Assembly (NCBI GenBank): GCA_035943935.1
Contig: DASZBR010000005.1
Location: forward strand, 1 to 64,000
DNA: 64,000 bases
Reading direction: 5' to 3'
Source of the DNA: DASZBR01 sp035943935
GTDB lineage: Bacteria > Pseudomonadota > Gammaproteobacteria > DASZBR01
Shown: positions 16,172-24,539 of the stretch, piece by piece
How the letters are laid out: every line of letters starts with the position of its first letter
How positions within the stretch are numbered: the stretch's first letter is position 1
Position numbers and translations under genes: made by a program
The notes under the pieces: generated by a model
The model's database searches: none
Told to the model about the DNA's origin: nothing
The model's input: the letters and a program-made list of their open reading frames with translations, nothing else

Positions 16172-18595
16172 TTATGCTCCACCACCACCTGACTTCTTAC
16201 CAGATTTTGCCAGTTGCGCACTTGCTTTTCCTAACGCTTCAGCGGTTTGAACAGTTGAGCCTGTCATGCTTGCCATTTTTCCGAGGCCGGCTCTTGCTTT
16301 GCCGCCAATAGCGCCTTCTGCTTCTGCTTCTCCGCCCATGCCTTCGATGTTCATGCCGAGCCAGCGCATAACTTGGTCGGGAATAACGTGAATTAAACTG
16401 AAACTTTTTTGTACAACTTGCATTACGATTAAAACGTAAACAATCATGAATGTAACGGACGCAAATGCTACGTTAGTGTTCCCGGCCGATTTTAAGGCTG
16501 CAGCATAAGCTTGGCCGAAGCCTTGATTAACCAGCCATACGCCAATATATGAAATCATCATTCCAAAAAGGAGACCGAGAACCATAAAAGTAGGTCTTAA
16601 AAAAACATTGACCAAGAGCGCAACGGCAGGATCGGCCTTTCCTAAAATTGGGTGAGAGCCTTCGGGATGAGATATCCCCAATGCGACAAGTGGCGCCGCA
16701 AGCATGGCTTCAGCAACCGCAATAAACCACCCAATAACACCAAAGGTAAAAATAATAAAGGGAATTAGGGGGATGTAATAAGTCATCGTCAAGCCAAAGG
16801 TCAGTATGGTGACATAAATGGGGGTGTAGAAACCGGTGATGGCGGTAACAATAGAAATTCCTGCATTCCCGATGGAATCATAAGGAATGAGTCCTAATGC
16901 GAATGTGAGTCCAAATCCTAGCATCGCTAACATCAGAATACTATTGTAAGCAGAGTTCGTGAGATTCCCACCAAAGATAGCAAGACTGATTACTGGGTTT
17001 GCATTGTTTGTTTGCCCGTTAGCGATGGTTGACAACCACGTTCCGATACCATCAAGAACGCCATTCATTGAATCTGCAAGTGCTTGGCCGCTAGCGCCGA
17101 CGCTTCCGATAGTCGTTTCATGGCTACTTATTACCGCCACGACATTAGAGCTTCCAAACGTAAGTGCGGCACCAAAAGCTTTTGCGCCTGAGATAAAGGG
17201 GCCGCTCGCCGTGACAACAATATCGCTTGATGAGCTAGGCAAGGGGTTCTGCGCGGTACCCGTCTGTCCATTGATGAGTGTTTGAAGATTGGTAGTATAT
17301 GGGCTCGTTTTGCCACCCAGATAATTGGTAATGCCTGTTACACTGGTGAGATCCGCTCCTGGTTCTTGAATTGTGGGAAGGCTGCCAGAAGTGACATCGG
17401 CCACCTTTTGATTTGAGTTTACGATATTAAAATAGTAAGCGCCCGCCATGACCCAGCCTTGTGCTTGCGCACCATTAGGGCCCTGTATCCAGTTAGCCAA
17501 GAGCTTAGAGTTGTCAGCGCCTTGAGCCATCGCCTGCATGGCGGTCGACATGGTGCCGAAGTAGGAAGCGGCTGCGTCACCGAGGAGCGACCCTTGGATT
17601 AGGTAGGGCGCGCCATTCGGGCCTCCCCATGAGTTTGAGCTTGTTAGTTGACCCAGTGCAACGGGGTTAGACTCAAGGAAGTTCGAGGCGATACTTCTCG
17701 CGAAAGGTTCCAGTGTTGAAATTGTTTGGCTTAAGGCGATTCCACGGCTTTTGTCACCTTTCCATTGTGCTAAAGTCGAAGGGTCTGACTGCATTGCGCT
17801 AGGTAGATCTTTCCAAACGCTATCCCATGACACGCTTCCGCAAACACCATTAGTCGCGTAGTAATTACTTTGAGGGAATTGAACAGAGCTTGTGCCCCCT
17901 GATGGGTCTGCGCTATTAATGGCAGCAATGATAGCGCCAACAAAATCGGGAGGAGGTGTCAGCTGGTTTGGCCCAGTTTGGGTACTGATGTAAGTGCTCA
18001 GCTCTTGTTGAAACATTTCAACACAGGTTAATGAACGAAGCAGTTGAGCAGATTTTGAAACCATGGGTCCAGTTGAAACGAGATTATTCCCAGCATAGTT
18101 TTGGACAATAATAATTCCGCCAGAATACAAATAGTTAAGCGCGGCGTTCCACACACTATCAGCAACACCTATTCCCTGAATGACAACCCACATGATGAAT
18201 ATCTGAATAAAAGAATAACCAGAAGCTTTTGGGATAAGGAGTGCAATACCTATAGTTGTGCGTAATGGAATCCAGATAGACGACCATTCTTTACCAAGAA
18301 CTTCTCCTTCGTGCGCTGTTTTTATTGTTCCAATCATGAAGGTGTAAAGAATAATAATTCCACCCAGTGCTAAAATAGCGCCATTATATACACTGAATAA
18401 AGTGCTTCCCAATTGGCTACCACTACCAAATAATAATCCATCGACGTAACCAAACATGTTGCTTAAATAAATATAAGAAAGATCCGTAGGAGGAGGAGTT
18501 AAGCTAAGTGTAAAATTGTGGATACTGCCAGCAGTTTGCGCGAACAACAGAGTTGGCCAGAGTAAAAGAATTCCTAGAGAAATCCACCGTTTCAT
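16172..18595 (-). CDS. dotA: DotA, copy adjacent to icmW
   Basis: This 807-residue DotA has the same architecture as the 920-residue copy: signal peptide ending LLFAQ, helices near 70-160 with the shared GTIKTAHEGE and PKASGYSFIQIFIMW segments, a variable periplasmic domain (about 175-515), and a helix cluster with EAMLAAPLVALGISHPEGSH. It ends in a short KSGGGGA tail rather than the long Gly/His extension. It is the first gene of the leftward dotA-icmV-dotA-sel1 unit and faces icmW, as dotA/icmV does in Legionella. The membrane parts of the two copies are far more alike than the periplasmic domains, suggesting an old duplication with divergence of the exposed part. Confidence 0.95.
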   Translation of the reverse strand: MKRWISLGILLLWPTLLFAQTAGSIHNFTLSLTPPPTDLSYIYLSNMFGYVDGLLFGSGSQLGSTLFSVYNGAILALGGIIILYTFMIGTIKTAHEGEVLGKEWSSIWIPLRTTIGIALLIPKASGYSFIQIFIMWVVIQGIGVADSVWNAALNYLYSGGIIIVQNYAGNNLVSTGPMVSKSAQLLRSLTCVEMFQQELSTYISTQTGPNQLTPPPDFVGAIIAAINSADPSGGTSSVQFPQSNYYATNGVCGSVSWDSVWKDLPSAMQSDPSTLAQWKGDKSRGIALSQTISTLEPFARSIASNFLESNPVALGQLTSSNSWGGPNGAPYLIQGSLLGDAAASYFGTMSTAMQAMAQGADNSKLLANWIQGPNGAQAQGWVMAGAYYFNIVNSNQKVADVTSGSLPTIQEPGADLTSVTGITNYLGGKTSPYTTNLQTLINGQTGTAQNPLPSSSSDIVVTASGPFISGAKAFGAALTFGSSNVVAVISSHETTIGSVGASGQALADSMNGVLDGIGTWLSTIANGQTNNANPVISLAIFGGNLTNSAYNSILMLAMLGFGLTFALGLIPYDSIGNAGISIVTAITGFYTPIYVTILTFGLTMTYYIPLIPFIIFTFGVIGWFIAVAEAMLAAPLVALGISHPEGSHPILGKADPAVALLVNVFLRPTFMVLGLLFGMMISYIGVWLVNQGFGQAYAAALKSAGNTNVAFASVTFMIVYVLIVMQVVQKSFSLIHVIPDQVMRWLGMNIEGMGGEAEAEGAIGGKARAGLGKMASMTGSTVQTAEALGKASAQLAKSGKKSGGGGA

Positions 18596-18643
18596 CGTCG
18601 ATTACTTGCCTCTCTACCGTGTGAATTTCGAGTGTAGCATGCT

Positions 18644-18671
18644 TTGACAATTTTTTACTATAGACTATACT
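18644..18671 (+). promoter_or_regulatory. Sigma-70 promoter of icmW
   Basis: TTGACA (18644-18649), 16 bases, then TATACT (18666-18671) is a near-consensus promoter. Transcription would begin about 18678, leaving a leader of some 23 bases with an AAGGA ribosome site before the icmW ATG at 18701. It lies between the divergent dotA and icmW genes. Confidence 0.75.
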
Positions 18672-18700
18672 CTGCGCGCTATAGAGAAAGGAACTTCTTA

Positions 18701-19162
18701 ATGCCTGATTTAAGTCGTGAAGCTGTTCATGAATTTTGGAGTCGATATCAGGATCCGAATGTATATCGTGTGATTACATTTATGGAAGGTGTAGAAACAT
18801 GGACAGCAGATGGAAATAATGAAGTGGAATCTGCGTTACAAAAATTAGGTCAGGAATTAGATAATCTTTCTAGTGTTGATTTAGGTCAATTAGGTCAACA
18901 AGAGTTATTTATTAAAATAGCGTGTCATGTAAAAGCGGCTCGTGTGTTGCGAATATTACAAGCAATTGATACCGCGCATCCAGGGTCAGCATCAAAATTA
19001 TTAATTCATGCCGAAGAAATTAGTCAAACCCCAGATGATCCTCCTGGATTATTTTTGCGAAGAAATATTGTTTTTGAACGACTGCGTTTATTATCTCGTG
19101 TTTTTGCACCACAGCGTATCGCATTGATTATGAAAGCTTTAGAGGGAGAGGATCATGCTTAA
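18701..19162 (+). CDS. icmW: Dot/Icm chaperone IcmW
   Basis: IcmW is a small acidic cytoplasmic adaptor; with IcmS (and LvgA) it binds effectors and delivers them to the DotL/DotM coupling complex. The 153-residue protein (Legionella 151) begins MPDLSREAVHEFW and carries family blocks VYRVITFMEGVE, KIACHVKAARVL and LFLRRNIVFERLRLL. An earlier in-frame start at 18644 would fall on the promoter, so the ATG at 18701, eight bases after AGGA, is chosen. It overlaps the start of the next gene by eight bases. Confidence 0.95.
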   Translation: MPDLSREAVHEFWSRYQDPNVYRVITFMEGVETWTADGNNEVESALQKLGQELDNLSSVDLGQLGQQELFIKIACHVKAARVLRILQAIDTAHPGSASKLLIHAEEISQTPDDPPGLFLRRNIVFERLRLLSRVFAPQRIALIMKALEGEDHA

Positions 19163-19550
19163 AAGGATTTTATGTGTTGGTGTTACGGGTTTAGTTTTTG
19201 TGAGTGCGTTTGCACAGCAAAACGAAACAAATTCCAATGGCGATAAAATGCAACAAATATTCAATCAAGCAGCCAATCAGTCGAGCGAGCAATTTAATAA
19301 AAATTTTGCGCCGTCAATTCAAGTGCCCGCGGGGAAAGCCCCTCCTCCATCCACAACACAGCAAACGCCGCCTTCACCTCCACCGATGACGTATCCCGAG
19401 CAACCTTCATCTGCTCAGCCTTCTCCAAAGGTGCCAGATGTAGCGGTGAATCCTTCTGATAAGTCATCCGACTCTTCTGTAGGCAATATGTATGCTCCGG
19501 GTGGAAATACACAAGACAGCAGTAATAGTTCAGTTAATCCCTATCGCTAG
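19155..19550 (+). CDS. Small secreted Pro/Gln/Ser-rich protein between icmW and icmX
   Basis: This 131-residue protein has a Sec signal peptide (about 1-20, ending SAFAQ) and a mature part of low complexity: Asn/Gln-rich, then a Pro-rich stretch (about 60-100), then Ser/Asn-rich to the C-terminus. There is no lipobox and no membrane segment. It overlaps icmW by eight bases and is followed by icmX, so it is co-transcribed with them and probably works in the periplasm with the Dot/Icm core. I do not recognise the family; Legionella has no gene in this place. A periplasmic linker or spacer role is only a guess. Confidence 0.75.
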   Translation: MLKRILCVGVTGLVFVSAFAQQNETNSNGDKMQQIFNQAANQSSEQFNKNFAPSIQVPAGKAPPPSTTQQTPPSPPPMTYPEQPSSAQPSPKVPDVAVNPSDKSSDSSVGNMYAPGGNTQDSSNSSVNPYR

Positions 19551-19577
19551 ATGACGTAAATTGAAAGGAGAGTGTTT

Positions 19578-20864
19578 ATGCTTGGGTTCAAAAAAATCTT
19601 ATTAAGTGTTGGATTGCTTTCATTGACGGGAGCTGCGCTGGCACAAAATCCCCCTCCACCCACTATTACTCCTGCTCAGGCACCGGTTGGTCCCATATTT
19701 CCTTCGTCGGGCTCTGTTCAACCATCAATTGATGCGGCGAGTAATGCTTATCTTCCTTGGTTGGGCCAAAATTTAATGAATCTTGTGGCGTATGAAGAGC
19801 TTTTCTGGAAATTGCAACAAAGCGATGTTAGTGGCGGCTCGTCGGCTTATAATGCGACGGGAACTGCGTATGCTAACACGCAGCTCGTTAATACATTGCA
19901 AACTACATTACAATCTTCAGTCGGCATAACTGAGACAAATATGCAAACTATGTTGGCTTTTGGCAGCTCTCCCCCATCAGCGGCAACCACTGCGCTTGCA
20001 ATGTTGCCTGGCACAGATAACACCCCCCCAAATAATAATAAACAACCTGCTTCAGATAATGCTTTTTTGAATGCGGATACTATTCTTGGGGTCTTTAATT
20101 ACGATCCGACTAACAGTACGGCCGCTGCCGCTGTGAACAATCTAGTTATGTTTTTAACAGGCCAAGCTCAACCGATCGGTATACTGTCTTTTAATCCTGC
20201 AACGGTGGCAACACAAATGGGGCAGGCTGATGTACAGAATTATTTGCTGGAAGCTCGTGCGGCAGCTGCAGCACAATCTGTTGCGATGTCAAATCTTCAA
20301 TACCTTGCGCAGGAGCGGGCACTTGTTAAAGGCTTGGGGACGAATGCACATATGACAACATTACCCTTGGATACAAATACGCCGCAGACACCAATTAATG
20401 ATGCTAGCCAACTTCAGCTTGAGCAATTTCTCGTTGATCGTAGAGTTGGAAATCCTCTTTGGTATGCAAATGTAAACACCGCTTCCTCGACAGCTGTGCA
20501 ACGTGAAACACTTTTTGTATTAGCTGAAATTTCAAAGCAAATGTTTGAGCAAAAACTTCTTCTTGAACGAATGCTAGCTGAAGAGGTCGCTATGCAACAA
20601 TCGACCTCACAAATTAACCAAGCAAAGATTAACTATGATTATCAAACAGTTCAGTCTAGTTTAAGTGCGACGGCAGCGAGTGCGTCCAGTTCGGGAACTT
20701 CAGGCGGAACGGGTGGTACTGGTGGCGGAACAGGAACGGGTGGGTTTGCTCTCACACCTGCTCAACAAGCAGCGATGAATGCGGCTCAAGGTGGTAGTGG
20801 TGGAACCACGCTTACACCCGCTCAGCAAGCACAGCTGAATAAAGCTACAGGAGGCAGCACCTAA
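19578..20864 (+). CDS. icmX: Dot/Icm periplasmic protein IcmX
   Basis: IcmX is a Dot/Icm component found in the periplasm, and a fragment is released into medium in Legionella; in recent structures it belongs to the periplasmic core. This 428-residue protein has a signal peptide (about 1-22, ending ALAQ), a Pro-rich linker, then the conserved segment with YLPWLGQNLMN and a C-terminal helical region rich in Gln/Leu (QMFEQKLLLERMLAEE). The tail after about residue 380 is Gly/Thr-rich with two copies of LTPAQQA. The ATG at 19578 is seven bases after AAAGGAG; an in-frame GTG two codons earlier is less likely. Confidence 0.9.
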   Translation: MLGFKKILLSVGLLSLTGAALAQNPPPPTITPAQAPVGPIFPSSGSVQPSIDAASNAYLPWLGQNLMNLVAYEELFWKLQQSDVSGGSSAYNATGTAYANTQLVNTLQTTLQSSVGITETNMQTMLAFGSSPPSAATTALAMLPGTDNTPPNNNKQPASDNAFLNADTILGVFNYDPTNSTAAAAVNNLVMFLTGQAQPIGILSFNPATVATQMGQADVQNYLLEARAAAAAQSVAMSNLQYLAQERALVKGLGTNAHMTTLPLDTNTPQTPINDASQLQLEQFLVDRRVGNPLWYANVNTASSTAVQRETLFVLAEISKQMFEQKLLLERMLAEEVAMQQSTSQINQAKINYDYQTVQSSLSATAASASSSGTSGGTGGTGGGTGTGGFALTPAQQAAMNAAQGGSGGTTLTPAQQAQLNKATGGST

Positions 20865-20866
20865 AT

Positions 20867-20885
20867 TGCTTCGTTGAAAGAAGCA
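20867..20885 (+). terminator. Weak terminator-like hairpin after icmX
   Basis: TGCTTC-gttgaaa-GAAGCA forms a 6-bp stem right after the icmX stop, but the nearest T-run is eight or more bases further on. It may mark the 3' end of the icmWX transcript. The rest of the gap to rsmG holds a TATAAT at 20945-20950 without a good -35. Confidence 0.3.
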
Positions 20886-21009
20886 TTGGAAAGTTTTTGT
20901 TGCTTTGGATAAGATGCAGTGTAAGGTTGGGTCGTGGAGTAGAATATAATCATAATGATGTTGCCCTTTATTTTTTCTAACAAACGTCATGATAAGGTGA
21001 TTATATTTT

Positions 21010-21678
21010 ATGTCTCGTATTGAATTATTCGAATTATTACACCAAGGACTGGTTGAGCTTAATGATGTTCCTGACAAAGGAACAGAAGCGCAGCTGATTC
21101 GTTACATTGAACTGATTGCGCAATGGAATCGGGTCTTTAATCTTACCGCTATTCGTGATTTGGATGCCATGGTGACTCGTCATCTTCTCGACAGTCTTAC
21201 AATCAAACCTTTTATTAGAGGTAAGACTGTATTGGATGTTGGAACAGGTGCAGGGCTTCCCGGTATTCCTCTTGCTATTGTCATGCCGGAAAAACAATTT
21301 GTTCTTTTGGACAGTAACCAAAAGAAGACGCGATTTTTACAGCAAACGGTGTATCAATTACGTTTGAAAAATGTACGCGTTGTCCATCAGCGTGTTGAAG
21401 AATATAAAACAGAACAATTGTTCGATACCGTTGTTTCTCGCGCGTTTAGTACGCTAAGAGAATATTTGCAATTAAGTAAGCATTTAGTAAAGCCAGGTGG
21501 ACAAATTCTTGCAATGAAGGGCGTATACCCATTAACAGAATTGCAAGAAATAGGCGCACCTTTCAAAGTTATTAATACGCATCCGTTAAAAGTTCCAAAA
21601 TTAGATGCGGAACGTCATGTGGTTGATTTAACCTATGAACCAGAAACAGTAGCGGAAGCGGAACCAGTGAATGGGTAA
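21010..21678 (+). CDS. rsmG: 16S rRNA (guanine527-N7)-methyltransferase
   Basis: RsmG (GidB) methylates N7 of G527 in 16S rRNA; its loss gives low-level streptomycin resistance in several bacteria. The 222-residue protein has the N-terminal block WNRVFNLTAIRD and HLLDSL (41-63), SAM-binding VLDVGTGAGLPGIPLAI (74-90) and the VVSRAFSTL segment. It overlaps parA by eight bases, the classic rsmG-parA-parB order, usually near the origin. The usual upstream partner mnmG is not present here; icmX is in its place. Confidence 0.95.
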   Translation: MSRIELFELLHQGLVELNDVPDKGTEAQLIRYIELIAQWNRVFNLTAIRDLDAMVTRHLLDSLTIKPFIRGKTVLDVGTGAGLPGIPLAIVMPEKQFVLLDSNQKKTRFLQQTVYQLRLKNVRVVHQRVEEYKTEQLFDTVVSRAFSTLREYLQLSKHLVKPGGQILAMKGVYPLTELQEIGAPFKVINTHPLKVPKLDAERHVVDLTYEPETVAEAEPVNG

Positions 21679-22465
21679 AATTGTTGCATTGGCGAACCAA
21701 AAAGGTGGGGTGGGAAAAACCACAACGTGTGTTAATCTCGCTGCCGCTTTGGCCGCCGAAAGGCAGCTTGTCTTATTAATCGATTTAGATCCCCAAGGAA
21801 ATGCTACCGTAGGTTGTGGTGTGAATCCGTATAAATTGGACGCCACAGTCAACGATGTTTTGCTTGAGCGAAAATTGATTACAGATGTCATGCAGAGTGT
21901 TCCCGCAGGATTTGATGTTGTTCCTTCCAATAGTGATTTAACTGAATCTGAGGTGGGACTTTTATCGCTTCCTCTGCGAGAACATCGGCTTTTAAAATCA
22001 TTGAGCCAACAACGCGGACGATATGATTATATTTTGATTGATTGTCCACCTGCGTTAAATATGTTGACGGTGAATGCGCTTGTTGCAGCAGATTCTGTAT
22101 TAATTCCAATGCAGTGTGAATATTATGCGTTAGAAGGGTTAACTGCATTATTAGGTACCGTTGAAAAAATTAGTAAGACGGCGAATCGTCGATTACATGT
22201 GGAAGGTATTTTACGCACGATGTTTGATCCACGAACTTCTTTAGCCAATCAGGTGTCAGATCAATTATTGGAACATTTCAAAGACAAAGTGTACAGTACA
22301 GTCATTCCACGTAATGTACGTCTTGCTGAAGCACCCAGTCATGGATTACCCGGCGTCATTTATGATAAAACAGCATCAGGATCGGTAGCATATATTTCAT
22401 TGGCCAAAGAATTAATTGAAAAGCGTTCTCAGGAATTAGTGAAAAGGGAAGCAATTGTTTCATGA
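21671..22465 (+). CDS. parA: Chromosome partitioning ATPase ParA (Soj)
   Basis: ParA is a deviant Walker-type ATPase that binds nucleoid DNA and drives segregation of ParB-parS complexes. The 264-residue protein has KGGVGKTTT (11-19), LIDLDPQGNAT (36-46), YDYILIDCPP and the C-terminal RNVRLAEAPSHGLP block. It lacks the N-terminal DNA-binding extension of plasmid type Ia ParA, so it is the chromosomal Soj kind. It overlaps rsmG by eight bases and parB by four, an operon. Confidence 0.95.
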   Translation: MGKIVALANQKGGVGKTTTCVNLAAALAAERQLVLLIDLDPQGNATVGCGVNPYKLDATVNDVLLERKLITDVMQSVPAGFDVVPSNSDLTESEVGLLSLPLREHRLLKSLSQQRGRYDYILIDCPPALNMLTVNALVAADSVLIPMQCEYYALEGLTALLGTVEKISKTANRRLHVEGILRTMFDPRTSLANQVSDQLLEHFKDKVYSTVIPRNVRLAEAPSHGLPGVIYDKTASGSVAYISLAKELIEKRSQELVKREAIVS

Positions 22466-23334
22466 CGACAGCAACTAAATCGCGCGGTTTAGGCCGTGGT
22501 TTGGGTACTTTATTAAGCCATGTGCCCTTTGATATCAGTGCATTAGCGAAATCTTCAGAAAATACCATCACGCGATTACCCATAGAAAATTTGCAACCGG
22601 GAAAATATCAGCCGAGAAAGTTTTTATCTCAAGAAAGCCTTCAAGAATTAGCCGAATCTATTCGTGCACAAGGGGTTATTCAGCCCATTATTGTGAGATC
22701 GGTTGCACAGAATCGTTATGAAATTATTGCGGGTGAGCGTCGTTGGCGTGCTTCTCAATTAGCCGGTTTAACAGAAGTTCCTGTGGTCGTTCGTGATGTT
22801 CCCGATAACGCGGCTATTGCAATGGCGCTTATCGAAAATATACAGCGCGAAGATCTTAATGTTATGGAAGAAGCGCAAGCATTAAAGCAATTGCAGGATG
22901 AGTTTCATTTAACGCAACAACAAGTTTCTGAAGCGGTAGGGAAATCACGTGTTGCAGTGACACATACTCTGCGTTTGTTGGAATTACATCCCGAGGTTCA
23001 GAACTATTTACATAATGGAAAAATGGATAGAGGACATGCAAAAGCTCTCATGAGCTTGGCGATTTCGGAACAATCGAGAGCCGCAAATATTATTGTCACT
23101 AAAGTTCTTTCAGTGCGAGAGTCTGAAAAATTAATTCAACAATGGCATCATGCAGTACCTACGTTCAAAACCAAAAAATTACCCGATCCGAATATTGGAT
23201 CGCTAGAGCGTAAACTGTCAGATAAACTTGGAACCCCCGTTATTATTCAACATAATAAAAAGGGTCGTGGAAAGTTGATTATTCATTACCGCAATTTAGA
23301 AGCGCTTGACGGGATTTTAGGGCGATTTAAATAA
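22462..23334 (+). CDS. parB: Chromosome partitioning protein ParB (Spo0J)
   Basis: ParB is a CTP-dependent clamp that loads on parS sites near the origin. The 290-residue protein has the N-terminal GLGRGLGTLL motif, PGKYQPRKF (46-54), the CTP-binding GERRWRA (91-97), a helix-turn-helix around LTQQQVSEAVGKSRVAVTHTLRLL (about 153-176) and a C-terminal dimer domain. It shares an ATGA with parA. No consensus parS is visible in the window; a 13/16 match lies in icmX at 20495-20510. Confidence 0.95.
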   Translation: MTTATKSRGLGRGLGTLLSHVPFDISALAKSSENTITRLPIENLQPGKYQPRKFLSQESLQELAESIRAQGVIQPIIVRSVAQNRYEIIAGERRWRASQLAGLTEVPVVVRDVPDNAAIAMALIENIQREDLNVMEEAQALKQLQDEFHLTQQQVSEAVGKSRVAVTHTLRLLELHPEVQNYLHNGKMDRGHAKALMSLAISEQSRAANIIVTKVLSVRESEKLIQQWHHAVPTFKTKKLPDPNIGSLERKLSDKLGTPVIIQHNKKGRGKLIIHYRNLEALDGILGRFK

Positions 23335-23748
23335 ATGCAGTGGTTATTGGCGTTTCATGTTGTTTCTATTGTTATGTGGTTTGCAGGATTGTTTTACCTT
23401 CCGCGTTTATTTGTTTATCACAGTATGACGCAAGATGCACTGGGCATTGCACGTTTTAAAATCATGGAAAAAAAACTTTATGTGATGACGACGATTGGTT
23501 TTTTCTTAGTCGTTGCATCGGGACTTTTATTGCTAAGGGAAAAGCCTGCGCTTATTTTTGCCGGATGGTTTCAGGTGAAATTGTTACTAGTATTGAGTTT
23601 GATTATCTTCAATTTTTATTGTGGCCATCTAGTGAAAATATTCAGAGAGGATGTAAATAAACATGGCCATGTTTATTATCGATGGCTGAACGAATATCCC
23701 ACGGTAATTCTTATTATTGTTGTCATTTTGGCTTTTGTTAAGCCGTGA
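23335..23748 (+). CDS. hemJ: Protoporphyrinogen IX oxidase HemJ
   Basis: HemJ (UPF0093) oxidises protoporphyrinogen IX to protoporphyrin IX in heme synthesis and is an inner-membrane heme b protein. The 137-residue protein has four membrane helices (about 4-24, 48-68, 78-98, 119-136). The conserved His8, the GLFYLPRLFVYH block (18-29) and the FQVKLLLV segment are present. The ATG directly follows the parB stop, so it is probably read with parAB. A heme gene of this kind suggests HemG and HemY may be absent, as in many proteobacteria. Confidence 0.9.
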   Translation: MQWLLAFHVVSIVMWFAGLFYLPRLFVYHSMTQDALGIARFKIMEKKLYVMTTIGFFLVVASGLLLLREKPALIFAGWFQVKLLLVLSLIIFNFYCGHLVKIFREDVNKHGHVYYRWLNEYPTVILIIVVILAFVKP

Positions 23749-23752
23749 GTCG

Positions 23753-24454
23753 TTATGTCGCGTAAGGTTTTATAATAACTTTTGTACCCACAGTGACAAA
23801 TTCTTTGCTTAACCAGAACGCATCTTCGTAAAACATTCTCACGCATCCATGGCTTGCGTTGTAACCGGGGAGTTCAGAGGCATGGAGTGCATAGCCCTTA
23901 TTGAAATACATACAATAGGGCATTGGTGCACCACCATAAGGAACGGGGAATTTTGACGAGATACATCCTGGTCCACCTTTACCATAAACAGCAAATTGCC
24001 CGGCTTTTGTTCGGCAACCGGTTTGGATGTCAGGACAAAAGGCTTGTCCAGTTGAAGCAGGTCCCCATTTAACTAAATTTCCATTTTCATCGTAGGCTCC
24101 CCATGCCATTTTATTGGGATCAACGATGATGAGTTTTTCATTGGGCGCAGGAATTTGTTTATCCATGGGTGAATATTGCATCGGATCAACAATATCGAGA
24201 TCTTCAGGAATAGCAATGATTCGGCCAACGGGAAGATGTTCGTTGATGCGGTTGAGTCGCATTACAATATTACGTTGGGCATTATCGGGAAAAAGACTTT
24301 CCCATGTTTCGCCGCTCGGAACTTTAAAACAGGTATAACCAGGTTCGTGGCACAACACCTCACCGTAAGTTCCCGCAGATAAACTCTCGCGCGGAATGAT
24401 TAACAGCACGACCACGACAGCAACAAAAGCAACCAATGCCAATAACTTTTTCAT
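23753..24454 (-). CDS. Periplasmic L,D-transpeptidase (ErfK/YbiS/EnhA family)
   Basis: This 233-residue exported enzyme has a signal peptide or anchor (about 1-27), a small N-terminal region resembling a degenerate LysM (FKVPSGETWESLF and the INEHLPVGRIIAIP stretch) and a YkuD catalytic domain. The active site SHGCVRM is present with Cys204 and His202. Such enzymes make 3-3 crosslinks in peptidoglycan or attach Braun-type lipoprotein; Legionella has several relatives, including EnhA. The gene has a TATAAT-like -10 upstream (24506-24511, complement strand) but no clear -35. It is convergent with hemJ. Confidence 0.9.
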   Translation of the reverse strand: MKKLLALVAFVAVVVVLLIIPRESLSAGTYGEVLCHEPGYTCFKVPSGETWESLFPDNAQRNIVMRLNRINEHLPVGRIIAIPEDLDIVDPMQYSPMDKQIPAPNEKLIIVDPNKMAWGAYDENGNLVKWGPASTGQAFCPDIQTGCRTKAGQFAVYGKGGPGCISSKFPVPYGGAPMPYCMYFNKGYALHASELPGYNASHGCVRMFYEDAFWLSKEFVTVGTKVIIKPYAT

Positions 24455-24539
24455 GGCGCACCTCTCCCAACTTTTCTGTTATAGCTCCATCGTCCTTGTA
24501 GCCATATTATAGTCCATCATTGTGACTTTGGCCTCGACT

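Noticed and set aside
18697..18713. PmrA-box-like pair (CTTAA ... TTTAA) near the icmW start
   Set aside because: It overlaps the start codon, the spacing is seven rather than six bases and the second half is imperfect; the promoter upstream is an ordinary sigma-70 one.
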